From: Gaiella sp038230035
Lineage (GTDB): Bacteria; Actinomycetota; Thermoleophilia; Gaiellales; Gaiellaceae
Length of the DNA stretch: 64,000 nucleotides
Assembly (NCBI GenBank): GCA_038230035.1
Contig: JBBRNX010000012.1
Span: 30,704-94,703, forward strand
Direction: 5' to 3'
The notes below the pieces were generated by a model that was given only the letters and a program-made list of their open reading frames with translations, had not been told where the DNA came from and made no database searches. The position numbers were made by a program, and so were the translations under genes. Below are positions 42,037-50,267 of this stretch, one piece after another. Position 1 is the stretch's first letter; each line of letters starts with the position of its first letter.

Positions 42037-42889
42037 CGGGAGCCCCTCGATGCTCGGGAAGCCCGAGTAGTTCGCGGGCTTGCGTCGCCGTCGCGATCCC
42101 GCGGTCCATCGCGCGGGCAATGCCGGCCACGCGCTCGACGAGGGCAAGGTTGTCCGCGGGCCGCGTCTTGGCGGCGTCGAGCCAGAGGTTGTCCTCGAGC
42201 CCGACGCGGACGTGGCCGCCTGACGCGATCGCCAGGGCGTTCGTCTGCAACTGGAAGCGGCCGATTCCCGCGGCTGCCCACGTCGATCCCGCGGGCAGCG
42301 CCTGGACGGCAGTCGCGAGATTGAGCGGCGTCGCGGCGAGCGTGCCGAGGTTCCCGAGCAGGATGTTGAAGCAGAGCGGTGGCGCTAGGACGCCTTGCTC
42401 CAGGAGATAGCGGGCGTAGTCGATCATGCCGAGATCGAACACCTCGAGCTCGGGCACGATGCCGCGTTCGCGCATTCGCTCGGCGAGGGCGCGGATCATC
42501 GTCGGATCGTTCAGCGACGGTTGCTTCGGGAAGTTGAGCGAGCCGAGCGTGAGCGATGCGAGCTCCGGCGCGAGGTCGCCTTCGAGGTCGAGAACGGCTG
42601 CGCGTTGATCGAACTCGGAGACCCGCCGGCCGCTCGTGGAGACACAGACGATCACGTCAGGGCATTGCGCTCTGACGTTCTCGATGATCTCGGCATGCAC
42701 CTCGCGTCTGTGCGTGGGGATTCCGTTCTCGTCGCGCGCGTGCAGGTGGACGATCGACGCGCCCGCGGCGACGCACCGGGCAGTGTCGGCGGCGATCTCG
42801 TCGGGAGTCTGCGGGACGTTCGGGTTGTCGGCTTTCGTCGGCACCATGCCGGTCGGCGCGAGGTTGATGACGAGCGGCGGGGCGATCAT
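42029..42889 (-). CDS. Beta-keto acid cleavage enzyme (BKACE, DUF849)
   Basis: A 286-aa Zn TIM barrel: VINLAPTGMVPTKADNPNVP, the metal/substrate loop GASIVHLHARDENG, VIVCVSTSGR, GHVRVGLEDNLWLDAAKTRP with the conserved EDN, and TATQARELLGLPEHRG. The family condenses a beta-keto acid with acetyl-CoA (for example 3-keto-5-aminohexanoate cleavage in lysine degradation, or carnitine dehydro-product cleavage). ATG 42889 fits the family start. Confidence 0.9.
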   Translation of the reverse strand: MIAPPLVINLAPTGMVPTKADNPNVPQTPDEIAADTARCVAAGASIVHLHARDENGIPTHRREVHAEIIENVRAQCPDVIVCVSTSGRRVSEFDQRAAVLDLEGDLAPELASLTLGSLNFPKQPSLNDPTMIRALAERMRERGIVPELEVFDLGMIDYARYLLEQGVLAPPLCFNILLGNLGTLAATPLNLATAVQALPAGSTWAAAGIGRFQLQTNALAIASGGHVRVGLEDNLWLDAAKTRPADNLALVERVAGIARAMDRGIATATQARELLGLPEHRGAPDA

Positions 42890-42926
42890 GGGACTGCTCT
42901 TGTCCCATGAGTGTGGGGATGGGGGA

Positions 42927-43003
42927 ACGGGGGAAACCGGGAGGTTTCCCCCGTATGAGGAGAGAAGAAGGGGGCTCGCGGGGGAAACCAGGTTTCCCCC
43001 GCG
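42927..43003. repeat. Two perfect hairpins GGGGGAAACC..GGTTTCCCCC (family B)
   Basis: 42927-42954: 12-base arms, 4-base loop. 42977-43003: 13-base arms around a single A. Both lie between PglD-like and BKACE genes. The third copy, 46911-46937, follows the sigma factor gene. Confidence 0.9.
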
Positions 43004-43025
43004 ACCGAGCGATACGCGAGGTAAC

Positions 43026-43691
43026 TCATCGACCGTGCACGTCCCGCTTGACGATTCGCGCTGGAACACCCATGACTTGTGCGTTTGGCGGCACGTCCTC
43101 GACGACGACGGCTCCTGCGGCGACGACCGCCTCCTCGCCGATCGAGACGCGGTCGGTCACGACTGAGCCCATCGCGATGTACGCCGCGCGACCCACGACG
43201 CAGGCGCCAGCGACCATGGCACCGGGTAGGACCGAGACGTGGTCTCCGATCCTCGTGTCATGACCGATCGAGCAGCCGCGATTGAGGAACACGTGCCGGC
43301 CGATCTCCGTGTGGGACGCGACGGCGACGTGGACGCCGACGATCGATCCCGCTCCGACCGTGCTCGTTCGCGAAACGTGGGCTGTCGGATGGATGACAGT
43401 CGCGAAGCGGAATCCGATCGCGGCAGCTTGCTCGGTAAACGAACTGCGCGTCGTCGTCCCGAGGCCGCACACGGCGAGGTGCGTCGCGGTCAGCGACTCG
43501 CAGTCGTCGATCCAGTGCACCGGCCGCCCGTCGAAGTCGCGGTCGCACTTGCTGTGATCGAAGTTCTCGACGAACCCCGCGACCTCGAACCCGGCGTCGG
43601 TCGCGAGGTCGGCGATCTCGGGTGAGAGCAGTGACGTTCCGAGCACGAGCAGGGGTTGCCGCTTGCTCGCCTGGGTGTCTGCCGCGGACAT
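43026..43691 (-). CDS. PglD/NeuD-type left-handed beta-helix acetyltransferase
   Basis: A 221-aa sugar or sialic-acid-type O/N-acetyltransferase. N-terminal Rossmann-like part (LLVLGTSLLSPEIADLATDA, VENFDHSKCDRDF) and a C-terminal hexapeptide-repeat helix (VSRTSTVGAGSIVGVHVAVA, GRHVFLNRGCSIGHDTRIGD) with the catalytic His in the GCSIGHDT loop. It acetylates an aminosugar in surface glycan synthesis. ATG 43691. No glycan operon is next to it. Confidence 0.85.
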   Translation of the reverse strand: MSAADTQASKRQPLLVLGTSLLSPEIADLATDAGFEVAGFVENFDHSKCDRDFDGRPVHWIDDCESLTATHLAVCGLGTTTRSSFTEQAAAIGFRFATVIHPTAHVSRTSTVGAGSIVGVHVAVASHTEIGRHVFLNRGCSIGHDTRIGDHVSVLPGAMVAGACVVGRAAYIAMGSVVTDRVSIGEEAVVAAGAVVVEDVPPNAQVMGVPARIVKRDVHGR

Positions 43692-43740
43692 GTGACGAGC
43701 ATACGAGAGAGGCGTGCGTCGACCCATATGCTCTGCCGTC

Positions 43741-44637
43741 GTGACGTCGGAAACGCTCTCGAGCAGCCCGCTTGAAGTCGTGGTCCGGCGCGGCGACGTC
43801 GTCGAAGCACGCCACCGGGTTCATGCCATCGCCGTCCAGGATGGCCGCGCTCTGGTCGAGGCGGGCGCCGTCGCCGACGTGGCATTCATTCGTTCGTCGT
43901 CGAAGCCGATCCAGGCGCTCCCTCTCGCCCGGGCACGGCCCGACCTGTCGAGTGACGAGCTAGCCATTGCGTGTGCCTCACATCTTGCGAGGCCGGAGCA
44001 GCTCGCGGCGGTGCGACGCCTGCTGGCGGACGCGCCGGCCGGCGAGGACGAGCTCGAGTGCGGCCCTCAACCAACGCGTCTCGAGCACAACTGCTCTGGG
44101 AAGCACGCCGGCTTTCTCGCGCTCTGTCGCGTACGGGGATGGCCCAGTGCCGGATACCGGCTCGCCGACCACCCATGTCAACGGGAGATGCTTGCGGAGA
44201 TAGCTGCGGCTGCCGAGGTCGATCCCGCCGCGATCCCGCTCGGTGTGGACGGCTGCGGGGTCGTCACGCACGCACTGCCTCTGGAGCGGATGGCGCACGC
44301 GTTCGGCAGGTTTCTCGAGTTGGAGGGTGCGATGCCCGTCGCTGACGCGATGCGCGCCCACCCCGACCTGATCCGCGGCCCCGACTGGGCGGACACGATG
44401 CTGATGAAGGCACTTCCTGGCTGGATCGCCAAAGTCGGTGCGGAGGGTCTCTTGTGCGCGTGCTCTCCGGACGGTGTCGGCCTAGCGCTGAAGGTCGAGG
44501 ACGGCGAGATGCGTGCCATCCGGCCGGCGCTGGCCGAGACGCTGCGCAGGCTCGGGTACCGCGTGCCCGAGGACCTTGGCGTCGTACTGCTGACGAACAG
44601 TGTCGGCGATCTCGTTGGGCACATTGCCCTCGCCTGA
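43741..44637 (+). CDS. Asparaginase II family protein (rhizobial/PF06089 type)
   Basis: A 298-aa protein of the thermolabile asparaginase family: RSSSKPIQALPLARARPDL, CGPQPTRLEHNCSGKHAGFL with the SGKH catalytic segment and GVDGCGVVTHALPLERMAHA. It hydrolyses L-asparagine to aspartate and ammonia. GTG 43741 is the start; the longer frame from 43714 runs through the divergent promoter. A glycosyltransferase follows at 1 base. Confidence 0.85.
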   Translation: MTSETLSSSPLEVVVRRGDVVEARHRVHAIAVQDGRALVEAGAVADVAFIRSSSKPIQALPLARARPDLSSDELAIACASHLARPEQLAAVRRLLADAPAGEDELECGPQPTRLEHNCSGKHAGFLALCRVRGWPSAGYRLADHPCQREMLAEIAAAAEVDPAAIPLGVDGCGVVTHALPLERMAHAFGRFLELEGAMPVADAMRAHPDLIRGPDWADTMLMKALPGWIAKVGAEGLLCACSPDGVGLALKVEDGEMRAIRPALAETLRRLGYRVPEDLGVVLLTNSVGDLVGHIALA

Positions 44638-44638
44638 G

Positions 44639-45628
44639 ATGGGCTTGGACGCACTTCGGAGCCGATCGGTGATCGTGCTCAGCCGCGCAATGTCGGTCAC
44701 ATCCGGGCAGCTTTCCGTCGTCGCCGAGCTTCTCTCGAGCTCCGGCTTCGAGGTCGAGCAGCGTGACGACGGCTCCTTGGCAGACCTCTCGCGTGACCAC
44801 GTCGTGTGGATCTGGGGATGCGCGAACTGGTTCCCGAGAGCCATGCGCTCGCTCGTCGAGCGACCGGCTGGCAGCAGACCGGCGACCGTTCTCTGGCACG
44901 TCGAGCCGTTCCCGCTGCCTCGAGCGTCGGGCCAGCGCTGGCCCTTGCCGACCGCTCGTGAGCTCGCCAAGATCGCGCTCCGAAGCAGTCGAGCGAGCGA
45001 TGTCTACTCCAACTACTTCACGCTGCGCAGGCTCGTCGCCCGCGGGATCCCCGACGTGCTGGCGGTGACCTCCGGCGAGCGGGCCGCCTTTCTCGCCGAG
45101 CGCGGGATTGACGCGTTCGTTGCGCCGTACGGCCATCGCGAGAGCGACGGCCGGCTTCTCGGGCTCGACCGCGACATCGACGTACTCTTCCTCGGCGCGG
45201 TGAACCTCCAGCATCGCCGGCGCGTTGTCCGCGATCTTCGTCGTGCGGGGGTGCCGGTCATGACCGCGGGGGATTACGGCGATCCCTCGCTTTGGGGCGA
45301 GTCGCGCACAGAGCTCGTCAATCGCGTGAAGATCATGCTCTCGGTCGGGAGGTTTCCCGGCACGCTCGTCGGTGTCCGTTTCCAGATCGCAATGGCGTGC
45401 GGTGCGCTCGTCGTCTCGGAGCCGCCGTACGACCCGGCGCCATACATCCCGGGCGAGCACTTCGTCCAGGCACCAGTCGACGAGCTGCCGGCGGTCATCG
45501 AGCGCTACCTGGCCGACCCGGACGAACGTGCGCGCATTGCCCAAACTGCCTACACGTTCGTGACGACCGAGCTGACGATGGGGCACACCTTCTCGTCGTT
45601 GCTCGACGTCGTCGCGAGCCGCCTGTAG
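44639..45628 (+). CDS. Glycosyltransferase-like protein (GT1-type C-terminal domain)
   Basis: A 329-aa protein starting ATG 44639, one base after the asparaginase stop. The C-terminal half has the Glyco_trans_1_2 pattern: DIDVLFLGAVNLQHRRRVVR, then FQIAMACGALVVSEPPYDPA, GEHFVQAPVDELPAVIERYL. The N-terminal half has VIVLSRAMSVTSGQLSVVAE. Probably a retaining GT-B enzyme; donor and acceptor unknown. Confidence 0.7.
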   Translation: MGLDALRSRSVIVLSRAMSVTSGQLSVVAELLSSSGFEVEQRDDGSLADLSRDHVVWIWGCANWFPRAMRSLVERPAGSRPATVLWHVEPFPLPRASGQRWPLPTARELAKIALRSSRASDVYSNYFTLRRLVARGIPDVLAVTSGERAAFLAERGIDAFVAPYGHRESDGRLLGLDRDIDVLFLGAVNLQHRRRVVRDLRRAGVPVMTAGDYGDPSLWGESRTELVNRVKIMLSVGRFPGTLVGVRFQIAMACGALVVSEPPYDPAPYIPGEHFVQAPVDELPAVIERYLADPDERARIAQTAYTFVTTELTMGHTFSSLLDVVASRL

Positions 45629-45809
45629 CCATGCGGGAAAACGCTTGCCCAACCGCGTTGAGGGATTTGTTCGAAAGCTGTTCCCAAAGGCCGGCTTCCG
45701 ATATAGGATTCGCCGCCTGATGGGACATGGCCGGACCGCGAGGTCCGGTGTATGGCGCGTTTCGGTGTCGACTGATCTTCTTCAACCCGCGAGGAGAAAG
45801 CCGAGGTCC

Positions 45810-46907
45810 ATGCTCTCCGTCGAGATCTCCCTGCCAGACATCGAGGAACTCCACAAGCTGGTCGAGCAGGGCCAGGAGAAGGGGTTCCTCACCTACGACG
45901 AGATCGTTCCCGTACTCGAAGACGTCGAGCTCACGAAGGAGCAGATAGAGGACTTCCACGCCTACCTCGTCGACCACTCGATCGAGCTGCTCGAGGGGGA
46001 GCAGCACAAGACATTGCCCCTCGAGCCGGTGGCGCCGCCCGAGGACGACAAGACTCCGCCCAAGCTCGATCTCACAGTCGAGCCGTCGCTCGACTCTCTG
46101 CGGCTCTACCTGCGTGAGATCGGCAAGGTTCCGCTTCTGACCGCCGACCAGGAGGTGGCGCTCGCGAAGCGGATCGAGCGGGGTGACATGGCCGCCAAGA
46201 CCCACATGACCGAGGCAAACCTGCGGCTTGTCGTCTCGATCGCGAAGGGATATCTGGGCCGTGGTCTCTCGTTCCTCGACCTGATCCAGGAGGGCTCGCT
46301 CGGGCTGATTCGAGCAGTCGAGAAGTTCGACTACCGCAAGGGCTACAAGTTCTCGACATATGCGACGTGGTGGATCCGGCAGGCCGTGACACGTGCGATC
46401 GCCGACAAGGCACGGACGATCCGCATCCCGGTGCACATGGTCGAGAAGCTGAACAAGGTGGTGCACATCGAGCGCCAGTTGGTTCAGCGTCTCGGGCGTG
46501 AGCCACGGCCGGAGGAGATCGCCGAGGAGCTCGAGATGACAACGGCCGAGGTACGGGAGATCCTGCGCATGGCGCAGCTGCCGGTCTCGCTCGAGAAGCC
46601 CATCGGCGAAGAAGAAGAGTCGTCGCTCGGCGACTTCGTGCCGGACGAGGCGGCTGAGTCGCCGTTCGAAACGGCGTCGACCTCGCTGCGGCGGGAGGAC
46701 ATCGAGCTCGCGCTCGCCTCGCTTCCCGACCGCGAGCGGCAGGTGATCGAGCTGCGCTTCGGGCTCTCCGGCGAGCAGCCGGCGACGCTCGAAGAGGTCG
46801 GGCGCACGTTCGGGGTGACCCGCGAGCGTATCCGCCAGATCGAGAACAACACGCTGAAGAAGCTCGAGTCGCTGCCGGAGGCGCAGGCACTCAAAGACTG
46901 CGTGTAG
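45810..46907 (+). CDS. rpoD: Principal RNA polymerase sigma factor (RpoD/SigA type)
   Basis: A 365-aa sigma-70: region 1.1-like N-terminus, region 1.2 (DSLRLYLREIGKVPLLTADQ), region 2 (LRLVVSIAKGYLGRGLSFLD, LIQEGSLGLIRAVEKFDYRK, the -10 motif FSTYATWWIRQAVTRAIADK), region 3 and region 4.2 with GVTRERIRQIENNTLKKLES. Only region 1.1 is short. ATG 45810 is used; a GTG 15 codons upstream is possible. A TATAGGAT -10-like box lies near 45701. Followed by a perfect terminator. Confidence 0.93.
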   Translation: MLSVEISLPDIEELHKLVEQGQEKGFLTYDEIVPVLEDVELTKEQIEDFHAYLVDHSIELLEGEQHKTLPLEPVAPPEDDKTPPKLDLTVEPSLDSLRLYLREIGKVPLLTADQEVALAKRIERGDMAAKTHMTEANLRLVVSIAKGYLGRGLSFLDLIQEGSLGLIRAVEKFDYRKGYKFSTYATWWIRQAVTRAIADKARTIRIPVHMVEKLNKVVHIERQLVQRLGREPRPEEIAEELEMTTAEVREILRMAQLPVSLEKPIGEEEESSLGDFVPDEAAESPFETASTSLRREDIELALASLPDRERQVIELRFGLSGEQPATLEEVGRTFGVTRERIRQIENNTLKKLESLPEAQALKDCV

Positions 46908-46910
46908 GAA

Positions 46911-46937
46911 CGCGGGGGAAACCATGTTTCCCCCGCG
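46911..46937 (+). terminator. Terminator/family B hairpin after rpoD
   Basis: CGCGGGGGAAAC, CAT, GTTTCCCCCGCG: perfect 12-bp stem three bases after the stop, followed by a pyrimidine-rich tail. Same family as 42927-43003. Confidence 0.85.
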
Positions 46938-46984
46938 TTCTCCCTTCTTCGTCCTGGGACTCGCAGCGGGCGCTTAGGCCTCTC

Positions 46985-47001
46985 GGCCGGCTAAGCCGGC
47001 C
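46985..47001 (-). terminator. Hairpin GGCCGGC-TAA-GCCGGCC
   Basis: A perfect 7-bp stem 43 bases beyond the mscS stop on the minus strand; candidate terminator. Confidence 0.5.
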
Positions 47002-47043
47002 TTCGGCGACGACTTGCGTCGGCTCTCAGCGCGTACATCGGAC

Positions 47044-47832
47044 CTAGACAGCCGGGAGCAAGCCGGCTCCGCCGAGGGCGGCCAGGGCTCGCTCTCGGAT
47101 CTCGCTTGCGATGCCCAGCACGTCGGCGTCGAGCGGGGCGAGTGCGGTTGCTGTCAGCCAGACGACCTTCTCGCCGATCTCGCCGACTGTCACCCGAATA
47201 TCCAGTCGGGCGGCATCGGCAACACCGTCGGCGGCAGCGAGCACGATCCCGCGGGCATCCTCGATCGGCGCGTCGAGGCGCACGGGGAGTGACGCAGTCA
47301 CCGTCCGTCGCGGGTCGCGAATCGTCCGGTTCACGATCGGCGTCGTCGTCAGCTGTGTGTTCGGGACGAAGATGCGTCGCTCGTCGTCGGTCACGAGCAC
47401 GGTGTAGATGAGGTTGATCTGCTCGACGAAGCCGGTCTGCTCGCCGATCGTCACACGGTCGCCGAGCCGGAGCGGCTGGGTGAAGGCAACGAGCACGCCG
47501 GAGCCGAGGTTGCCAAGCGGCGTGTTGAGAGCGAGGCCGGCGAAGACGGCAAGAACCGCGCTCGACGCCAGCATCGCACGCCCAACCTCTGACGTCTGCG
47601 GGTAGATCGACAAGACGCTCCAGATCCCGATCAGCGCGACGAGCGCGACGACGATCCGCACGAGGAAGCTGAAAGTCGTGCGTCGCCGTGCCACCGCGGT
47701 CGCGTCGCTTTCGGCGTTCCGTCGCTCCCAAGCGGCGAACGCGGCGCGCATCGCGTAGCGCGCGACGAGCACGACGGCGATCCACGCGGCGGCGGTGACA
47801 AGGGCCCCGACGGTGCGATCGGAGAGATCCAC
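47044..47832 (-). CDS. MscS-family mechanosensitive channel
   Basis: A 262-aa small-conductance channel: two N-terminal helices, the pore helix AVLAVFAGLALNTPLGNLGS with the A/G packing pattern, then the beta domain RLGDRVTIGEQTGFVEQINL and FVPNTQLTTTPIVNRTIRD. GTG 47832. It releases solutes on hypo-osmotic shock. Lies 9 nt after lysC on the same strand. Confidence 0.9.
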   Translation of the reverse strand: MDLSDRTVGALVTAAAWIAVVLVARYAMRAAFAAWERRNAESDATAVARRRTTFSFLVRIVVALVALIGIWSVLSIYPQTSEVGRAMLASSAVLAVFAGLALNTPLGNLGSGVLVAFTQPLRLGDRVTIGEQTGFVEQINLIYTVLVTDDERRIFVPNTQLTTTPIVNRTIRDPRRTVTASLPVRLDAPIEDARGIVLAAADGVADAARLDIRVTVGEIGEKVVWLTATALAPLDADVLGIASEIRERALAALGGAGLLPAV

Positions 47833-47841
47833 GTCGAGCAG

Positions 47842-49089
47842 TTACTCCGCGACCGGCTCGCGATCTAGCTCGAACGCCGCGTGCAGCGCACGCACAGCGC
47901 GCGGAATGTCATCTCGCTCGATCATGCAGGAGATCTTGATCGGCGAGGTCGAGATCATCTCCAGGTTGATGCCGAGGTCGGCGAGCGTGCGGAACATCTT
48001 CGCGGCGACGCCCGGGTGAGAGCGCATGCCGGCGCCGATGAGCGAGACCTTGCCGAGGCCGTGGTTCTCCTCGACCTCCATCGTGCCGAGCTCGGCTTCG
48101 GTGACGGCGATCGCCGCCCGCGTCGCCGGCACGTCGTCGGTTGGCACAGAGAACGAAAGTTCGGCGACGCCGTGGACGACGTTCTGGATGATCGTGTCGA
48201 CGTTGACCGCAGCCGCTGCGGCCGCGTCGAAGACTGTCGCCGCCGCGCCCGGCCGGTCGGGGATCCCGCTCAGCGTGAACACGACTTCGGACTCGTTGTG
48301 CGTTACCGCTGAGACGATCGGCTGCTCCATCCCCGTATTCTCCTGAATCCACGTGCCCGGCTCGTCGGAGAACGTCGAGCGCGCGTGCACGCGGACGCCG
48401 TGGTTGCGCGCCAGTTCGACGGAACGGAGCATCAGCACCTTCGCGCCGGAGGCCGACATCTCGAGCATCTCCTCGTAGGAAACGATGGGCAGCTTGCGCG
48501 CCTCGGGGACGATCCGCGGGTCGGCGGTGAAGACGCCAGGGACATCGGAGTAGATCTCGCAGGCCGCGCCGAGGGCCGCCGCGAGTGCAACCGCTGTCGC
48601 GTCGGTGCCGCCGCGGCCGAGCGTCGTCACGTCCATCGTCTCGCGCGAGAAGCCCTGGAAACCGGCGACGAGCACGATCTTCCCCTCCGCGAGCGCGGCT
48701 TCGATCCGCGTCGCACGGATCTCCGTGATCTTCGCCTTCGTATGCGACGAGTCCGTGAGGATGCCGGCCTGCGACCCGGTGAGCGAGACGGCCACGTGTC
48801 CGAGGTCGTGAATCGCCATCGCGACCAGCGCGCAGGCAATCCGCTCGCCGGTCGAAAGCAGCATGTCGAGCTCGCGCGCGTCCGGCTCGGGAGAGACGTC
48901 ATGGGCGAGGGCGATCAGGCTGTCGGTCGTCTTGCCCATCGCCGAGACCGTCCCGACGACCTCGAGCCCACGCTCGTGCGCGGCGGCGATCTGGCGCGCG
49001 ACGTGCTTGATCTTCTGGGGATCCGCGACCGACGAGCCGCCGAACTTCATCACGACCCGTTCGGGCCGGTTGCCGGCGAGATTCGTCAC
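47842..49089 (-). CDS. lysC: Aspartate kinase
   Basis: A 415-aa aspartokinase: VMKFGGSSVADPQKIKHVAR, the TTLGRGGTDATAVALAAALG nucleotide loop, and two C-terminal ACT domains (FTLSGIPDRPGAAATVFDAA, VSLIGAGMRSHPGVAAKMFR). First step of lysine, threonine and methionine synthesis, feedback-inhibited through ACT. The usual actinobacterial partner asd is absent here. GTG start. Confidence 0.95.
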   Translation of the reverse strand: MTNLAGNRPERVVMKFGGSSVADPQKIKHVARQIAAAHERGLEVVGTVSAMGKTTDSLIALAHDVSPEPDARELDMLLSTGERIACALVAMAIHDLGHVAVSLTGSQAGILTDSSHTKAKITEIRATRIEAALAEGKIVLVAGFQGFSRETMDVTTLGRGGTDATAVALAAALGAACEIYSDVPGVFTADPRIVPEARKLPIVSYEEMLEMSASGAKVLMLRSVELARNHGVRVHARSTFSDEPGTWIQENTGMEQPIVSAVTHNESEVVFTLSGIPDRPGAAATVFDAAAAAAVNVDTIIQNVVHGVAELSFSVPTDDVPATRAAIAVTEAELGTMEVEENHGLGKVSLIGAGMRSHPGVAAKMFRTLADLGINLEMISTSPIKISCMIERDDIPRAVRALHAAFELDREPVAE

Positions 49090-49109
49090 GCGTCCATTCT
49101 CGCGTTACG

Positions 49110-49143
49110 GGGCCGAGCGCGCGTCGGCACGTGCGCTCGGCCC
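49110..49143 (-). terminator. Terminator between DUF1905 and lysC genes
   Basis: GGGCCGAGCGC and its 11-base complement with a 12-base loop, 15 bases beyond the DUF1905 gene stop. Confidence 0.6.
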
Positions 49144-49158
49144 GTTGCCCGGCCGGAT

Positions 49159-49428
49159 CTAGCGTGACAGCCGTTCCTCCAGGACGACGGTCACGATATC
49201 GCCGGCATCCTTCCCGATCGCCTTGCGAGTTGCTGCCCTGACGGGCAGCTTGTGCGTGCCGTCGCCAAGAGCCATGAACGAGCTCCGGAACGGGTGGCCG
49301 TCGATCGTGCCACGTACCTTGACGAGTCCGCGGGTGCCGAAGAACTCGACCGACTCGGGCCAGATGACGTACGTCCACGCTCCCTGCTCGTTGCTGCGCT
49401 TCAACGTCTCCGTAAATTCCGTTCTCAT
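49159..49428 (-). CDS. DUF1905 protein
   Basis: An 89-aa beta-barrel-like protein of DUF1905: RSNEQGAWTYVIWPESVEFF, VKVRGTIDGHPFRSSFMALG, and the GKDAGDIVTVVLEER end. AAGGAG precedes ATG 49428. Role of the family is unknown. It is 23 nt downstream of the ArsR-SRPBCC gene. Confidence 0.85.
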   Translation of the reverse strand: MRTEFTETLKRSNEQGAWTYVIWPESVEFFGTRGLVKVRGTIDGHPFRSSFMALGDGTHKLPVRAATRKAIGKDAGDIVTVVLEERLSR

Positions 49429-49451
49429 CGCGGTCTCCTTTCGCACGCCGC

Positions 49452-50201
49452 TCAGGTATAGAGCAGTGAGCTGGGGGTCGTGAGCAGCTGGCCCGTCTCG
49501 AGCCACGTCTTGAGCCCGGAGAGCACCATCGGCCAACCGCCGTAGATCTGGTCGTTCGCGCCTTCCCGCAGCTGATCGTGTGTGACCGTCAGCCGGCACG
49601 AGTCGCCGACCGGCTCGATCTCCCACGTGATCCGTGAGGTACCTTCGGCCTTCACCTCGTCGCTCCAGAGGAAGTTCGCGCTCTGCACGAGGCGGTGCGG
49701 CGGATCGACCTCGAGATTCTCGCCGTTGCCCAGTGCCATGCCCGGCGCGCCTAGCTCGTACTGCGAGCCGGGCGTCCAGTCCGACTCGACACGGGCGCCG
49801 AAGCTGTACTTGCTGCGGATCTCGGGATCGGTGATCGCCTCCCACAGGCGCTCCGGCGTGGTCTTGATGTAGATCTCGAACACTTTCTCCATCGTCTTTG
49901 CCTCCAGTTGCGTCTTGAGCTCGCTGAGCGTGGCCGCCCAGGGCTCGGCGTATTTGCTCACCCACCGGTCGTGGACGAGCCGGATCGGAACCGGGTTCAG
50001 GAAATGGAGCTTCTCGCGACCTCGCCGCTTCGCGACCACGAGACCCGCTTCCTCGAGCTGCGTCAGATGCTTCATGACGCCGAAGCGCGTCATTTCGAAG
50101 CGGCTGGCAAGCGCGCTCTGCGTCTGCCCGTCTTCGCGGAACAACTCGTCGAGAAGAGCTCTCCTCGTTGGATCGGCAAGGGCCTTGAACACCGCGTCCA
50201 T
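49452..50201 (-). CDS. ArsR-family regulator fused to SRPBCC (AHSA1-like) domain
   Basis: A 249-aa fusion: winged helix at residues 1-90 (VFKALADPTRRALLDELFRE, FGVMKHLTQLEEAGLVVAKR) and an Aha1/SRPBCC ligand-binding domain from about 103 (FEIYIKTTPERLWEAITDPE, WEIEPVGDSCRLTVTHDQLR, GGWPMVLSGLKTWLETGQ). No stop separates them. ATG 50201 is chosen, because upstream codons overlap the operator. Such proteins sense small hydrophobic ligands; likely autoregulated through 50214-50233 and co-transcribed with DUF1905. Confidence 0.88.
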   Translation of the reverse strand: MDAVFKALADPTRRALLDELFREDGQTQSALASRFEMTRFGVMKHLTQLEEAGLVVAKRRGREKLHFLNPVPIRLVHDRWVSKYAEPWAATLSELKTQLEAKTMEKVFEIYIKTTPERLWEAITDPEIRSKYSFGARVESDWTPGSQYELGAPGMALGNGENLEVDPPHRLVQSANFLWSDEVKAEGTSRITWEIEPVGDSCRLTVTHDQLREGANDQIYGGWPMVLSGLKTWLETGQLLTTPSSLLYT

Positions 50202-50213
50202 AGCCGGCAGTAT

Positions 50214-50233
50214 ACGTGACTCTTTAGTCACGT
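50214..50233. promoter_or_regulatory. Candidate ArsR-type operator ACGTGAC-N6-GTCACGT
   Basis: Perfect 7-base arms with a TCTTTA centre, 13 bases before the ArsR-SRPBCC start and 35 before the M24 gene. AT-rich centre suggests it overlaps the promoter; both divergent genes could be controlled. Confidence 0.6.
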
Positions 50234-50267
50234 GTAAAGTCAGACGGCTGTTCTATAGCGTCCGGGG